64,000 nt of DNA. It comes from Oscheius sp. JU75 (Eukaryota; Nematoda; Chromadorea; Rhabditida; Rhabditidae). Where the stretch lies: positions 9,548,001-9,612,000 of the forward strand of contig JASJZC010000007.1 of assembly GCA_037178855.1 (NCBI GenBank). The letters are read 5' to 3'. Below the pieces are notes generated by a model that was not told where the DNA came from, did no database searches, and worked only from the letters and a program-made list of their open reading frames with translations. Below, piece by piece: positions 36,105-47,054 of the stretch. How positions within the stretch are numbered: position 1 is the first letter of the stretch; each line of letters opens with the position of its first letter. The position numbers and the translations under genes were made by a program.

Positions 36105-36206
36105 CCCGCCATAGCTAGTGCGCTGGGCTATGAATCGGAACAACCTGGAATCCCCTCGATGATTTTCGGATTGCGGAATGCGAAGCCACTGTAGACGACT
36201 GTCTTG
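36105..36206 (+). mobile_element. tRNA-derived SINE fragment
   Basis: It carries CATAGCTAGTGCGCTGGG, CTATGAATCGGAACAACC and TTTTCGGATTGCGGAATG, collinear with the element at 53998-54112. The end of this copy (GCGAAGCCACTGTAGACGACTG) resembles the hairpin end of the short repeat at 45618. Confidence 0.6.
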
Positions 36207-37536
36207 AAAAAATAAAAATTTATCAAAGGCAGCTAAACAATTTCTAAATTCTCGTACGAAACGTTCTACCAGCAGCACCACAGTGCTTTACATAAATGCT
36301 CCAGAACAAGGTCTGATACCCATATGTAGGTTACTGGAGAGCTTAATCTTTAGAGATGCACCTTGAAAAGGTGACAAGGTCAAGAAGAAGATTTGAAAGA
36401 TAAAACTTAAATGTAGCATCGATTTATATGGGCCTTCCCATAAAAGTCTTATTTTAAACGAAAAGAGGCTAATTTAATGATAGTAAAAACTATACTGCGG
36501 AGGGCTATTATGTGATTGTAGGCAGTGTCTCGCGGGAGTGGGCATAATGAAGCGAAGGGGACCTACGGGATGGCCTTCACGAAACAGTGATAGGATAACA
36601 GCGACGAACTAGGTTGACCGCACTTGTCTCTATCTAACCCCCGTCTAAAAAGGGTGCAGCGCTGTGGCTAATCTCTTATAGTTGTGGGTCACTATCCCGC
36701 TTCTTACAATCAATTCATGGTAAAAAGCTGACAATCGCGAGAGAACGCGGGGGCTGACAGCAGTAATGAGAAGAGATGAGAGAAAGAGAGAAAGTTATTT
36801 ACGGTCGGGTCGCTAATCTTCATCGGGACCGACAGATTTAAGGGGGGCAGGAAGTTTCCTTCTTTTTGAATTTCATGCTCCTTGGCCTTCCAAGTTGACT
36901 AGGGTTGCAGTTTGCCAAACAGAGAGGCCGTTGTTGTGCTCTGGGTCATCGGCGGCAGATTCCTGACTTGTTCGCCACCCAAGGACTGTAAAAACTACTC
37001 ACTACTATCACCAAAACACCTTCTTTTATCTGAACTTTCAGTCTTTTTCACTCTGTCCTAGATATATGAATCTGCACACAAAAGGAACCTGCGTCACAAA
37101 AAACCACGAATGGTTTGCAAAACACCATTGACTGTGACCTCTACTATATTCCAGCCAAGATGCTTACGTTAACCATTCTGTTGTAATCCGTATTCACAAG
37201 ATCTTGTGTGACGCGCACTGTCAGCAATATGCAAATTCTCACCCGCGACACCACGTAACTCGTACAATTTTGACGATATACTACATATACAATTTGGGTA
37301 GGGGATGTCTGATTTTGATAATGTTTGTGAAGAAACTGTCAGCTTCCCACCTTTTATCGTTTTGATTCGGACCATAGAAGTAGTTGGTTGTGACCACAAA
37401 AAGCGTTGTGCTACAGGCAGGCAGTTTTCACTTGAAAGATCATTTGACATTGATATGCACTTTGTCAATTTCTAGTGGTTTCTCGAATATGACCTTCCAG
37501 TCAGTTCGATCCTTGTTGATACACATTATGCTCAAC

Positions 37537-37672
37537 ATCTCTCTACTTTTAAAGCGAAATAGCGTCCGTCCGTCACTACGAAACACATGTCCAGAAGACC
37601 TTCGTCAATATTACTTGACTAGAATGCCGTTGTGGGCATTTTGTACTTTGTGACGGCTATTGGGGACAACTG
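37537..37672 (+). mobile_element. Short interspersed repeat, Helitron-like ends (copy 1)
   Basis: It begins A/TCTCTCTACTTTTAAAGCG and continues AATAGCGTCCGTCCGTC. The same 5' block begins the repeat at 45618. The far end has a 6-bp-stem hairpin (AATGCC/GGCATT) and then GTGACGGCT. The 5' TC, internal hairpin and lack of terminal inverted repeats suggest a non-autonomous Helitron relic. No helicase gene is present, and the exact 3' end is uncertain. Confidence 0.4.
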
Positions 37673-38319
37673 TTTGAAAGTCAAGGGAATCCAAGTCAGC
37701 TGGGAGATGCGTCTCTGGGAGAACGTTGCCTCTGTCCCGGTGTCTCGACTAGAAGAGCACCTAATTGTCACTCGAGCTCCAATGGGGCATTAGCTAAGGT
37801 TGTATTTCAAATCGCTCGTATAAGTATACATTTTTGTCAAACTTAATACTCGCAAAGCTTCCAAGCTTAGATTTGAAAGACCGCTTTGTCAATAAACCGG
37901 CTTTAGTTGCTTACATACAGCTTTGCAGACTTCCATTTTTGCAAAGATTTCCCATTTTTCGACACAAAAACTTCCCCCCCAAGTTACAAAATCAGGTTCC
38001 CCATGAATGTTAAGATGTGCGCGTGTTGCTTACCTGGTCACTGATTCACTTTGATGATTTTTGGTTACCGTCAGAGGGCATCCCGTTCAACATCTACGAT
38101 ACAGATCAACACATAATTTGGTTCTTGTTCCCATTACACCCAGTCGTGTTCCTTTTCAGTCAAAAGAGTATAGTAACTCTGGAAGGGCCCCCGCGTACAC
38201 TTCACATCGCTCCTTATTCGGCAAACTTAAAAGAGGAAACTGCACAGATCATTGCGGATTATCGACTAGTTCTCCTCTTCTTCCCAACCTGCGCAGCTTG
38301 ATGCGTCATTGAGTATTTC

Positions 38320-40327
38320 TGGTGGCCGGAAGGGAGATGACCCTCAATGTTACCCACGCAAGGCTATTTTTGATTGTATTTTGAATTTTCTTATTGACCA
38401 GGTCGATTGGTTAAAAAGCGGTCAGTTTTTTTTTAATACTTCTTGGTATTGAACGAATCCCTATGAATAACAAGAATATCAAGATGTGCAATTGTGTACA
38501 ACAAGGAAATTATTGCAGTCAAAGAATAAAGGCAGTAAATTTGTGACGAGAGCCAAAAAGGATAAATTTATAGCTATCTTTACTCAAATATAAGTCACGA
38601 AACGAAGGTTTTCGGTTGTTAGGTTCCGCCACGAACTTCCTGGTCTTCCATACTATAGTGGATCGTGCCAAACTCAATGTATTGCTACTTAAAATTGCTC
38701 AACAACTTTGCTTGAATTTTGATGCAAATTTTGTACGCAATCCTCCTAATCGAACAGTACGTAATGCAACGGTTTGGTAAGAGCTCTACTGCTCATCAAA
38801 AAACGTTGTTTCTTGAACATTCTGTCCTTCTTTGTCTCTCCATCCAACTTCTTCAAGAATCTTGTTCATGATGAAAGATAGACAATGAGACTATCATGAT
38901 CTCTCGATGACCATTCAGACGTAGTGACCAAGCCACCACCACTTCTCTTCTCCAGTGTTGGGTGGTGGCGGGGGACCAAGTTCGTAGAACCCGTTTTGCC
39001 TCGACTTTCTTATTGATTCTTGCGACCAGATCAACACAGTTTACTGTGGAGGCTCGTCCACTTCATCACATGGTCTTCGAGGGCTTTTTCTTATTCCCCC
39101 CTTTTTACTTCCGCGTCAGTAGACATCTATTTATCATTGGAACCCTTAATAGACAGTTTCAAGCAGATTCAATCTTTCGCACGTAGTTTTCCCGCATCCG
39201 CACAGTTCTGACCATAGCTCTACAAGTGTAGTCAAAGTATTTCAATATAAACTGACGTAGAACCGGCTCCTCTTTGAGACAAAACGGTTGCTTACAGTGT
39301 TGACATCACATGCTTGGTGTTTCCCACATACAATCATCTATTGTTGTTTCTCTTAACTGTAAGAGTCGGTAAAAGAAGCAATTGAGTTCTGAGAATGAGA
39401 CAAGTTGTTATTTCCCTCATGCTAGGAGGCTATTGCTATTCATAGGCTCACGGAACCCGTTTTATATAAGGAGAGGCATTCCAAACTGAGATCAGACTAG
39501 AAACGTTCGTGTTTGGGGATTCTTTACCAAAGAAAGATGATCCCATTTCCGGTGTTTTCGCAAAAGAAAAAGGGTGTTGGTGTTCGAATTCGGGTACCCT
39601 CTGGTTTTTTTTTTTGCAGTGCGCCTTTTTAAATGCTCGAGGCTAATAGGGCTTTATAATAGTAGTAGAGCCATTCTTGTGCAGATTAAGTACACTCAGA
39701 ATAGTCTACTTCATCCACATTTTCAAGCATTTCAGATTTCGAAGTACCTACTTTTCCACCGGAGGTCGAATAAACAGCGAGTGTTGTTAATTCTTTTCGT
39801 TTGAGGGATCATTGGTAACGTGCTTAGATTGAAATCTCAGCTAAGACTCGGATTTTGGATTGACTGACTCTCTCTCTCTCTCTCTCTGTCTCTTTATCTT
39901 CTTGGCTGAATTTTTAAAGCTTACACAATAAAAAGTTGACAGTGAATCCCTCATGATCCCATTTATAGGTTCAAAACTATTTTTAGTAAGACTAAAGCTT
40001 TTAGGTATTGTTCAAAGACATGCTTCCGCGCTTCCGCTCGATTTTCACAATAATTTTTTTTATTGTTTCACTGCCACAGTTACACACCGCCCAGATCCAG
40101 TCCATTTGGACATTACCGGGAACAGCTGAGATACTATCTCTCAGCCTCGCGATACCATCTTGGTTTTTCTCCTCTTGAAGTTCTCTTTTGTCAGGATGTT
40201 TGCTGCATTCCCTTTTACTTGCACGTTGTACTGTCCGTGCATAGTCTTTGGCCCAGTTCGTCTAACAACTTTTAACTGATCTCTCGTTCTCGCTTAATCG
40301 TATCAATTTAGAAAAGTTTCAGGCTAA
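38320..40327. other. Intergenic, no supportable gene
   Basis: It contains a (TC)n run at 39869-39887. A TATATAAG at 39463 is followed 67 bp later by an ATG, but the frame is short (31 codons) and no continuation could be justified. Confidence 0.4.
39869..39887. repeat. (TC)n microsatellite
   Basis: Nearly ten uninterrupted TC units, followed by a CTGTCTC motif. Confidence 0.85.
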
Positions 40328-42783
40328 ATGAGTTCAAATGTCCGAACAGACTGCTTTTTCAACTTATCACAGGAGGAACGGATAGACTTGTTCAAGGTTG
40401 GTGTTTTTTTTCTCGATTCTTGTACTAATGAGAAGAGTATGACGTAGTGTCACGTCGAACCAGCTGGCGATTGTGAGTCTTGAGATAAGAAGAAGAAGTG
40501 CGCGTCCTAATTGTGCTACGTCACATCTTTTACGTCACAATACAAAAATAAGCAGTTGAAAACATGATAGCTGAAAAAACAGTCATATAGCGAACAGTAG
40601 TGGGCACTACTAGTAATTTGTGATCATTGTTGAACGCTTGTAAACCTTGATTGTTTTTTCCGGTGAAAACGTTCAGGGTAACACCTCTCAAACCTAATTT
40701 GGGATGATTCTGGATCAATATTTAAGCAACTTCAAATCTTACCAAAGAGAAAGAGAGACAGAGAAGAAGAAATGACGCACAGGACCAGAAGGCGAAGAAG
40801 TAGCCCCAAAACCTATTAATGGTTTCAGCGAAGACAAGGACTCCGACTTGAAAACGTCTACCGTTCCTATTTCGGTTGGATGATGCTTCCATTAGCTCTT
40901 GTAGCTACAATCGTCACAGTCTTGTTCATCGCCACTGTCTACAAAGTAAAAATTCAGAACACATTCTGTTAAACGATACTTTTAAGTCCATCAAAGCCCG
41001 ACGAGTCAGCAGGAAATGCTACATTCTTATTTTGAATCGTTCTATTGGAGATTTGCTGAGTTGTGTGTCTGCTCTAGCAGCATGTGGATATGTTTTATTG
41101 GCTCATGATGTCAAGTAAGTAGTGGGTCTCACTCAAAATGTCAAAATTCTAGTCGTGACATGGTCGGATTGATAGAATCCTTCTTCATCGGCTCATTCTG
41201 GTCTGCCATGGTTTCCTACGTTGCTCTCTCTATTCTCAAGGTAAGACAAAAAGTCACTATAGGAAACACTCTGCATAGACGATAAGGTGCGGTTAAAAAT
41301 TTCCTGTTCTAGAGAGGGTATGGATGGGAGAATCTTGTAGCCAAAGTGTCGCTGATCAGAGCTAGTCTGGTTGCCGAAGTGTTACGAGTATAGAACTGTC
41401 GAGTTACCAAGTGCTAAAGAGTGGAAAATTCATGACTATAGATACAACACGGGCGAAAGTTTGTCTGGTTAGAAACATGGAGAATATCTTGAATTTAGTA
41501 AAGATAAGAATTTGGAAAACTATAGAGACGGAACGGTTCAGAAAACTGGGTAACTTACACAAGGAGAGTATACTCAACCTTATGATGTTCTTAATTGAGT
41601 GTAGGGTACTTCGCTACTCTCCCTTTTCAGTTATTCGCTGTCTGGAAGCCCTTCCACTATCGCAAATGGTTCACCATGAAGCGCTGTGTCTACCTGATCG
41701 TATTCAGCTGGATCATGTTTGTAATTATGATCAGTTACACACTTGGAATCAACGCCCTGGTGAAAATCCCTGCCCTGAATGAATGGTCAGGCTGCAAGCT
41801 AGAAACTTGTCTTCGGCAAATGTATAGGTACCACTATTTTGTGTATACAGCTTTAAATACAACTTCAGATATCGTAACTTGAGCACAGTTATCGTCTACT
41901 TCTTAACCATCATCGTCTTTGCTGTCACAGGTAAAATGACTCATTTTACCCCAAAACGTGCACTTTCAGTTGTTCTGATTCGTCGAGCTCAGCGATTCGT
42001 TGACTCCTTTAAGAAGAGAGCCAGTAAGTCTTCGGACGGAGGCAAAATTCAAAGAGTACGCTTTCCCCTCTGGAAATTGGCCATCAACGTGGCCACCTTC
42101 GCCGGTCTCTACCTGTTCTACGTAATTTGGTAACCGAGCCGGACTCTCGTTAAAAATAGCCTTCCAGGTGTGTTGGTCTTCTTATCAACAGGGATCAGTG
42201 TTTCTTCCAAAGGAATCTGGCCGAAATGATGCGTTTGCTGTCAGTGGTACGATGTGCACTGGTACTGAGAATCGTGGTGGATCCTATTCTTACTTACATC
42301 ACAGACTTCCAGGTAAGAATACTTTGTTTTCCTCTTTTAAGTGTCTGTCAATTTTGTGTCTGTAGAAAAGATGGGTGCTTTCAAACTCCTAGTAGTTCAA
42401 AAGATTTTCCTGTCTCCTTAAATTGTGTTTTATATGTACAAACTCTTTTACTCTAAAGCGTAACGGGCTCTGTGCGTCCGTAACTCACTGCCCCGCTCGC
42501 AATAGTTCAGCGGTTAGTGCGCTGGGCAATAAGTCTGAGGGACCCGGGCTTTTGATGGTTTTTTTTCCGTTTGATACTACACCTAAAAGTTGTAACTCTT
42601 TCTTTTCAGCTGCGGCGAATGCTTCTAACAATGCTCGGATGCACGAAGAAGATAGCACCTGAGGGATCTGGTCGTGCATTTGCCAAGACGAGCGAGTACA
42701 ATTCCTCAACAGCTGAGACCTCTGCTGGCCATATTGATAGAGTTAACCGTAGTCAAACTGTGAACTCGTCAACCGATACCTAA
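40328..42783 (+). CDS. Seven-TM receptor, rhodopsin-like topology, nine exons
   Basis: Exons 40328-40396, 40829-40945, 40987-41114, 41153-41240, 41631-41827, 41869-41930, 41970-42129, 42168-42312, 42610-42783, all in phase. Hydrophobic segments in order: MMLPLALVATIVTVLFIATVY (TM1), CYILILNRSIGDLLSCVSAL (TM2), SFFIGSFWSAMVSYVALSIL (TM3), VYLIVFSWIMFVIMISYTLG (TM4), STVIVYFLTIIVFAVTVVLI (TM5), LAINVATFAGLYLFYVIW (TM6) and LLSVVRCALVLRIVVDPILT (TM7). After TM3, LFAVWKPFHYRK stands where DRY..P normally lies. VDPILTYITDFQLRRML replaces NPxxY and helix 8. Two cysteines after TM4 (GCKLETC) may form the usual extracellular disulphide. The C-tail is Ser/Thr-rich. It is a plasma-membrane GPCR, ligand unknown, and I cannot place it in a named nematode chemoreceptor class. 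Intron 8 contains a SINE fragment. AATAAA lies near 42911. Confidence 0.85.
42503..42575 (+). mobile_element. tRNA-derived SINE fragment inside receptor intron 8
   Basis: AATAGTTCAGCGGTTAGTGC (A-box type), then GCTGGGCAATAAGTCTGAGG and a decayed B-box (GACCCGGGCTTTTGAT). It shares the core GCGCTGGG-AT-A-TC with the copies at 36 and 54 kb. Confidence 0.55.
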
Positions 42784-43319
42784 TTTCAAGATAACCCCCG
42801 CCAAAACCCTTCCTTTACAGGTTAGAACGAGTCTTGAAACTTGGCTCATCATTATTAACACCGTTCAAATGATCTCGTGGTATATTAAAACAATCTAGTG
42901 TGTGGAGATTAAAATAAATTCTTTTTTTGTATTTCTTTTGTGTCTTTACCGTAAGGATCTATTCAAGTGCTTCAGTACAAGTAATACTTGCTTTCCGCTC
43001 TGAAACTAATCGTTGCGCATTTTTTTGTTGAAGAGGTCGAATTGAATCCAGAAACAAGAAGTTTTCCTGTTATTTTGATATTTCTCGAAGCAAAAGTCGT
43101 ACCTGAATCAAACTCTATGTCCTGGTGTAGAATTTTTTTGTCCTGGTGTACAATTTTTCTGCTTTTACTCTATCTCACAAAGTCGTTTGATATTGCTTAC
43201 ACATATTGACGATCTCTTTTCAAAATTAAAACAGTGTTTTGATTTTTGCTGGCACACCATTGGTGTCTGATTTTCCAGCTTTCGGCGCCTGTTAATATAA
43301 TTATTTAACTGTTTGACAT

Positions 43320-43408
43320 ATGGAAAGCTCAACTAGACACAACTATACAGCTTGCTTTTTCAACTTGTCACAAGGGGAGCGGATAAATTTTTACAAAAAA
43401 CAAAATAT
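43320..43408 (+). pseudogene. Stray first-exon copy of the seven-TM receptor
   Basis: An ATG at 43320 opens MESSTRHNYTACFFNLSQGE then RINFYKK. This aligns with receptor exon 1 at 40328 (MSSNVRTDCFFNLSQEERID): CFFNLSQ.ERI is kept. DNA identity is high over cttgctttttcaacttgtca and the next dozen bases. The donor site expected after the Lys codon is missing. The sequence meets the edge of the inverted bZIP duplication at 43409. No other receptor exons follow. I infer a truncated duplicate. Confidence 0.6.
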
Positions 43409-44248
43409 AAAATCGTGTATGGTTTGGAGAAGGGGGGAATGCTCTAAAATCTTACAATTTGCTGTTGCAGCTCCTGAACCTGAGCCTTAAGCTGTGCTTT
43501 CTCTCGCTTCGTCTGCTCCAATTGCTGAAATTTAGTGTCAGATCAAAATGAAAGTCACACTTACAGAATTGAGGTCTTCAATCAAGTTTTTCTGTTTTTG
43601 TCTGGCTTTCTGTTGTGCTTCACGATTCCTCTTCTTTCTTCTCTCGTTCGCCATTGATTTGTGATATTCCTTGGCGCTCGTTCCGGCAGGTGGTTCCTGG
43701 GGACTGGCACGTTCACTATTGAGGGTACCTAATAAGACGTAAGTCATGAAAAAAGTTTTGGGCTTACTGCTTGCGCCGGAGAGAGGGCTCGTCTCGGATC
43801 TGTACCTTCCAAAGCTGAAGCCGAGCTCGGGTTGACTGAGACCGTCTTGAAGGCCTGTAGATGGTCGTGATCCGTATCGAGGATCAAATTCTGAAAGATA
43901 GTTCTGTATCGTAAACCATCTTGAACATTGACAATACGACCAGGGTTAGAGTCATTCGAACTGAACTCAAACTTGTCAATTGATGCTTTTCTCAGCTTAA
44001 GCTTCTTTTTTCAAATTTGGATCGAATAGAGCGTTAGCAGATCTACAGTCTGTCAAGAACGACAAGTAGGTTTTTGACAAGACCTCATATGTGTGTACCT
44101 GATCAACAGAAACAAGACGATTAGTTAAGAGGCTATGATAAAGTTGACAGTTAGGTACACAGCACTTTCTAGGTTATTAATGAAGACTCTTCTTACCGAT
44201 TTCGTAGTCAGGAGTCGGAGAGAAGAGCATCTTCCTCAAGGTCTGTGC
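43409..44248 (-). pseudogene. Inverted, truncated second copy of the bZIP gene
   Basis: Minus-strand 44248-44014 matches plus 47037-47270, and 44013-43409 matches plus 49168-49771, almost base for base. The bZIP exon and both flanking introns are identical in translation. Missing is 1.9 kb present in the plus copy, including the Tyr/Pro-rich exon and the acceptor of the following exon. At the join there are six A where the plus copy has five, and a TGA precedes the conserved frame. As written it cannot encode the full protein unless another start is used. The first exon survives with one change (SPTPDYEI instead of SPNPDYEI). Confidence 0.75.
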
Positions 44249-44929
44249 AGACTGAGTCTAAAATGTTCATTTACTCATGTTTGTTCCCGAAACAACCGTT
44301 TACAGCAATGGTAGGATGGAAGTAATATCGGGTCGCAGCAGTTCACAGTTACTTCATTTCCAAAACATTCAATTTTAATCTCATTTTGTAAACTATTAAA
44401 AACAACATATTGCTTCCTAGAAACTGTGCAAGGAGATGAAACACTAGGGATAACATGAGAAGCGCAAGACTACAACCTTTGTAAGCCACTTGTCTTTCTG
44501 TCTCTTCGTCTCTGCCATTTTTCTTGTCCGTTATTCTATAGGCACCAGATGCTGCTCTGGATCTCCCTTTGTTTTGAGACAGCGTGAGTAACACGTGCCA
44601 CTAACCGCCGAAAAGCTACTTACTACTTCTAAAAGGAGATAATGCCGCTTTGTGGGCATGATGTAAACCGTCTGATCGAAGGATGCAAACACAATCGGCT
44701 CCCTTCGGATAAGATATCCAATTCGAGAAAACCAACGCGCTACTGGAGGAGGAGGAGGAGAAAAAGTGCTTCAGTTTTCTCCGTATCTAAAATTTGGCGA
44801 AACTGCGACACCTGTGTAAAGAAGCGAGACGCCAAAAAGATTAATGGCTTCAAGATTAGGATTAAATTCTGTTGAGTTGCGGCTGTTTGTTTGTGGTCAG
44901 TCCACTAAAACAAGCATAATGATAAAACA

Positions 44930-45376
44930 TCTGGTAATAGTTCGGCAGGCGGCTCGGTTCATTCAAACGGGTTTTCGCGCACTTTTTTGAATTCGGCGGG
45001 ATTTTGAAATCTTCTTCTCGTTTACGATTCCTACGCCTTTTCACTGCTTTTCTCAACTTTTTGCCTTACCTTTTATGTCTTTTCTTGTTCGCTTCAAGAA
45101 ATAAAACCTAAGACTGTCTTGTTCTCCGTTGGTACAATCTGCTTCCGTCTGTTGGTCAACCGATAGGTGTCAATTATCATTATACAAGGCAGTTCTAGTT
45201 TATATTACTTGAAGAGAGCAAACAAAGACATGAAAGGTAAGGCAAAACGTTGAGAAAAGCAGTGAAAAGGCGTAGGAATCGGAAACGAGAAGAAGATTTC
45301 AAAATCCCGCCGAATTCAAAAAAGTGCGCGAAAACCCGTTTGAATGAACCGAGCCGCCTGCCGAACTATTACCAAA
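44930..45376. repeat. Palindrome: ~190-bp inverted repeat arms with ~60-bp spacer
   Basis: The left arm (about 44930-45123) and the right arm (about 45182-45376) are reverse complements with scattered mismatches; the first 130 bp from the outer ends are nearly perfect. Both arms carry an outward-reading frame with the same basic peptide (RKAVKRRRNRKREEDFKI, then PPNSKKCAKTRLNEPSRLPN). Confidence 0.8.
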
Positions 45377-45617
45377 TACATAGTCGGTTTTCTCGTGCAA
45401 CGGAGTGACTGTCTCTAGCATAAACCTTTCAAGCTTTCTGTTCTAAAGAGGCCCTGTTTTAACTACTTGTTATGTACTTTTTGTTCTACAATCAGTTTCA
45501 AATGATCATGCAAAACGTCAACGCACGATTTAGATATAGTTAGCATTCTCTTCCATGAATCGAAACGATTGCCTTTTTGATATACCGCCCTGAAAGACTA
45601 CTTTTCAAACCTTGGTA

Positions 45618-45779
45618 TCTCTCTACTATTAAAGTGCAATGGTGTCCGTCCATCTGTGCATCACCACGAGAAAAAGTTGGCAACTCATCTTCTTGGGAAA
45701 CTTGGAAACTTAGGCGATTGGAGAAGTTGTCAATGCTAAGTCAAGATAAAGGCACGGCGAAGCCGTCGTAGACGGCTGG
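45618..45779 (+). mobile_element. Short interspersed repeat, Helitron-like ends (copy 2)
   Basis: It begins A/TCTCTCTACTATTAAAGTG then CAATGGTGTCCGTCC, matching the 37.5-kb repeat. It ends in a perfect 7-bp hairpin AGCCGTC-GTA-GACGGCT followed by GG and T, consistent with a CTRR/T Helitron terminus. It is non-coding, about 162 bp. The classification is inference from the ends alone. Confidence 0.45.
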
Positions 45780-47036
45780 TGTTATTTAACAATCAGGTTA
45801 TAGATTCATTTAAAGTCGTAAGCAACCTAAAAATTTGAATATTTCTTCGGCAGAAATTGTCCAGTGAACGAAAAACTCCTTTCGAAGCTGACGCAACTTT
45901 AAACCTTAAACGTTTTTCAGCAAATTACATCTTCCGAGGAACCTGGTTCATTCTCAGTAGTACTACTGTAGCCGTTTGCTCGACCCTAATTGATCGCCCG
46001 AAAAGCAACAGCTGGCCATGGAAATCGCCGAGAGAGCTTACCGGCGAATTTCCAACTTATAGTCTTATCTACCAGCTATTAAAGATTCATTGGGGATGAT
46101 TGAGGTATTAGAAGATTCGGTGTAATTAAAGTAGTAGTTCCCCTACTAACTAACGGCTACCTATTTTGTTGAAGTATATAAATCAGCATAATGATCTGCT
46201 CAGAAATTTCTGGTGCGGTCCTTGTAGCCAGAACTTTAAATCCACCATAGTCGGCTTCGCCGATTTATATTTGCGCTGCTCAATGACTGTTTGAAAAACA
46301 ACGTCATCTTACTCGAAACTGAAGTTGCCAACATCCCCATCCATATATAACACACTTGGCAAGAAAACCATACATTTTCAGGCTGCCGCAAACTTTTGAT
46401 ACCAGAGTCCCTAAGCAAATCCGAAAGATCTCATAGTTGTCCACCAAAGCACCGACTACCAGCAAAATGATGACACAGCTTCTACGGTAAGTCCTCAAAA
46501 AGTCCAAATAGACGTGTAACTGTGATTTAGTGCAAGGGAAAAGCCAGTCTATTAGTCAGTTTTGAGTCGATCATTGTGGATACTTTGTCATAAGATTTTC
46601 AGGGCAACAACCAACATTATTTCTTCGCGTACCCCTCAAAAGCCAAAAAAAAATAAGCCCTTCCATGCAGGAGGAACATGTGAATGAGCGGATTACTGTA
46701 GCTTTGTGTGAGAGCCATACTGTGCTGCTTGAACTGCGGAGCTTCCTGATTTCTGATTGAGAAACAACACGTACCCTCTTGAGAATAAAGAGCTTATGCA
46801 ACTGAAGAGGACGTCGTACTCTAAAAATACACGATGACAATCATATTTGTGACACTTTGATTCACTGAACCCGCCTTACGGCATTAGACTGCCAAAGGTC
46901 TTCCTGTTTCCTAGCTGACCAACTGTTTGTACCAGCTGGCATGTACCTAGAACTTGCCTTTTCTATATAACAACATCTGACTCGGTCGTAAAAACGGGCG
47001 TGGCCAATAGGGGCTATGCTTTTCAGTTAGCTATCC
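45780..47036. other. Intergenic, no supportable gene
   Basis: A GGCGAAGCCGACTATGG-type fragment (minus strand, 46237-46262) resembles the end of the short repeat at 45618. Minus-strand frames at 46236-46840 have no consistent splicing or domain. Confidence 0.4.
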
Positions 47037-47054
47037 GCACAGACCTTGAGGAAG

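Noticed and set aside
39463..39630. TATATAAG followed by ATG at 39537
   Set aside because: The frame is only 31 codons (MIPFPVFSQKKKG...), and no in-phase continuation after the putative short intron looks protein-like.
45577..45771. 64-codon open frame
   Set aside because: It lies inside the short interspersed repeat at 45618-45779 and has no coding features.
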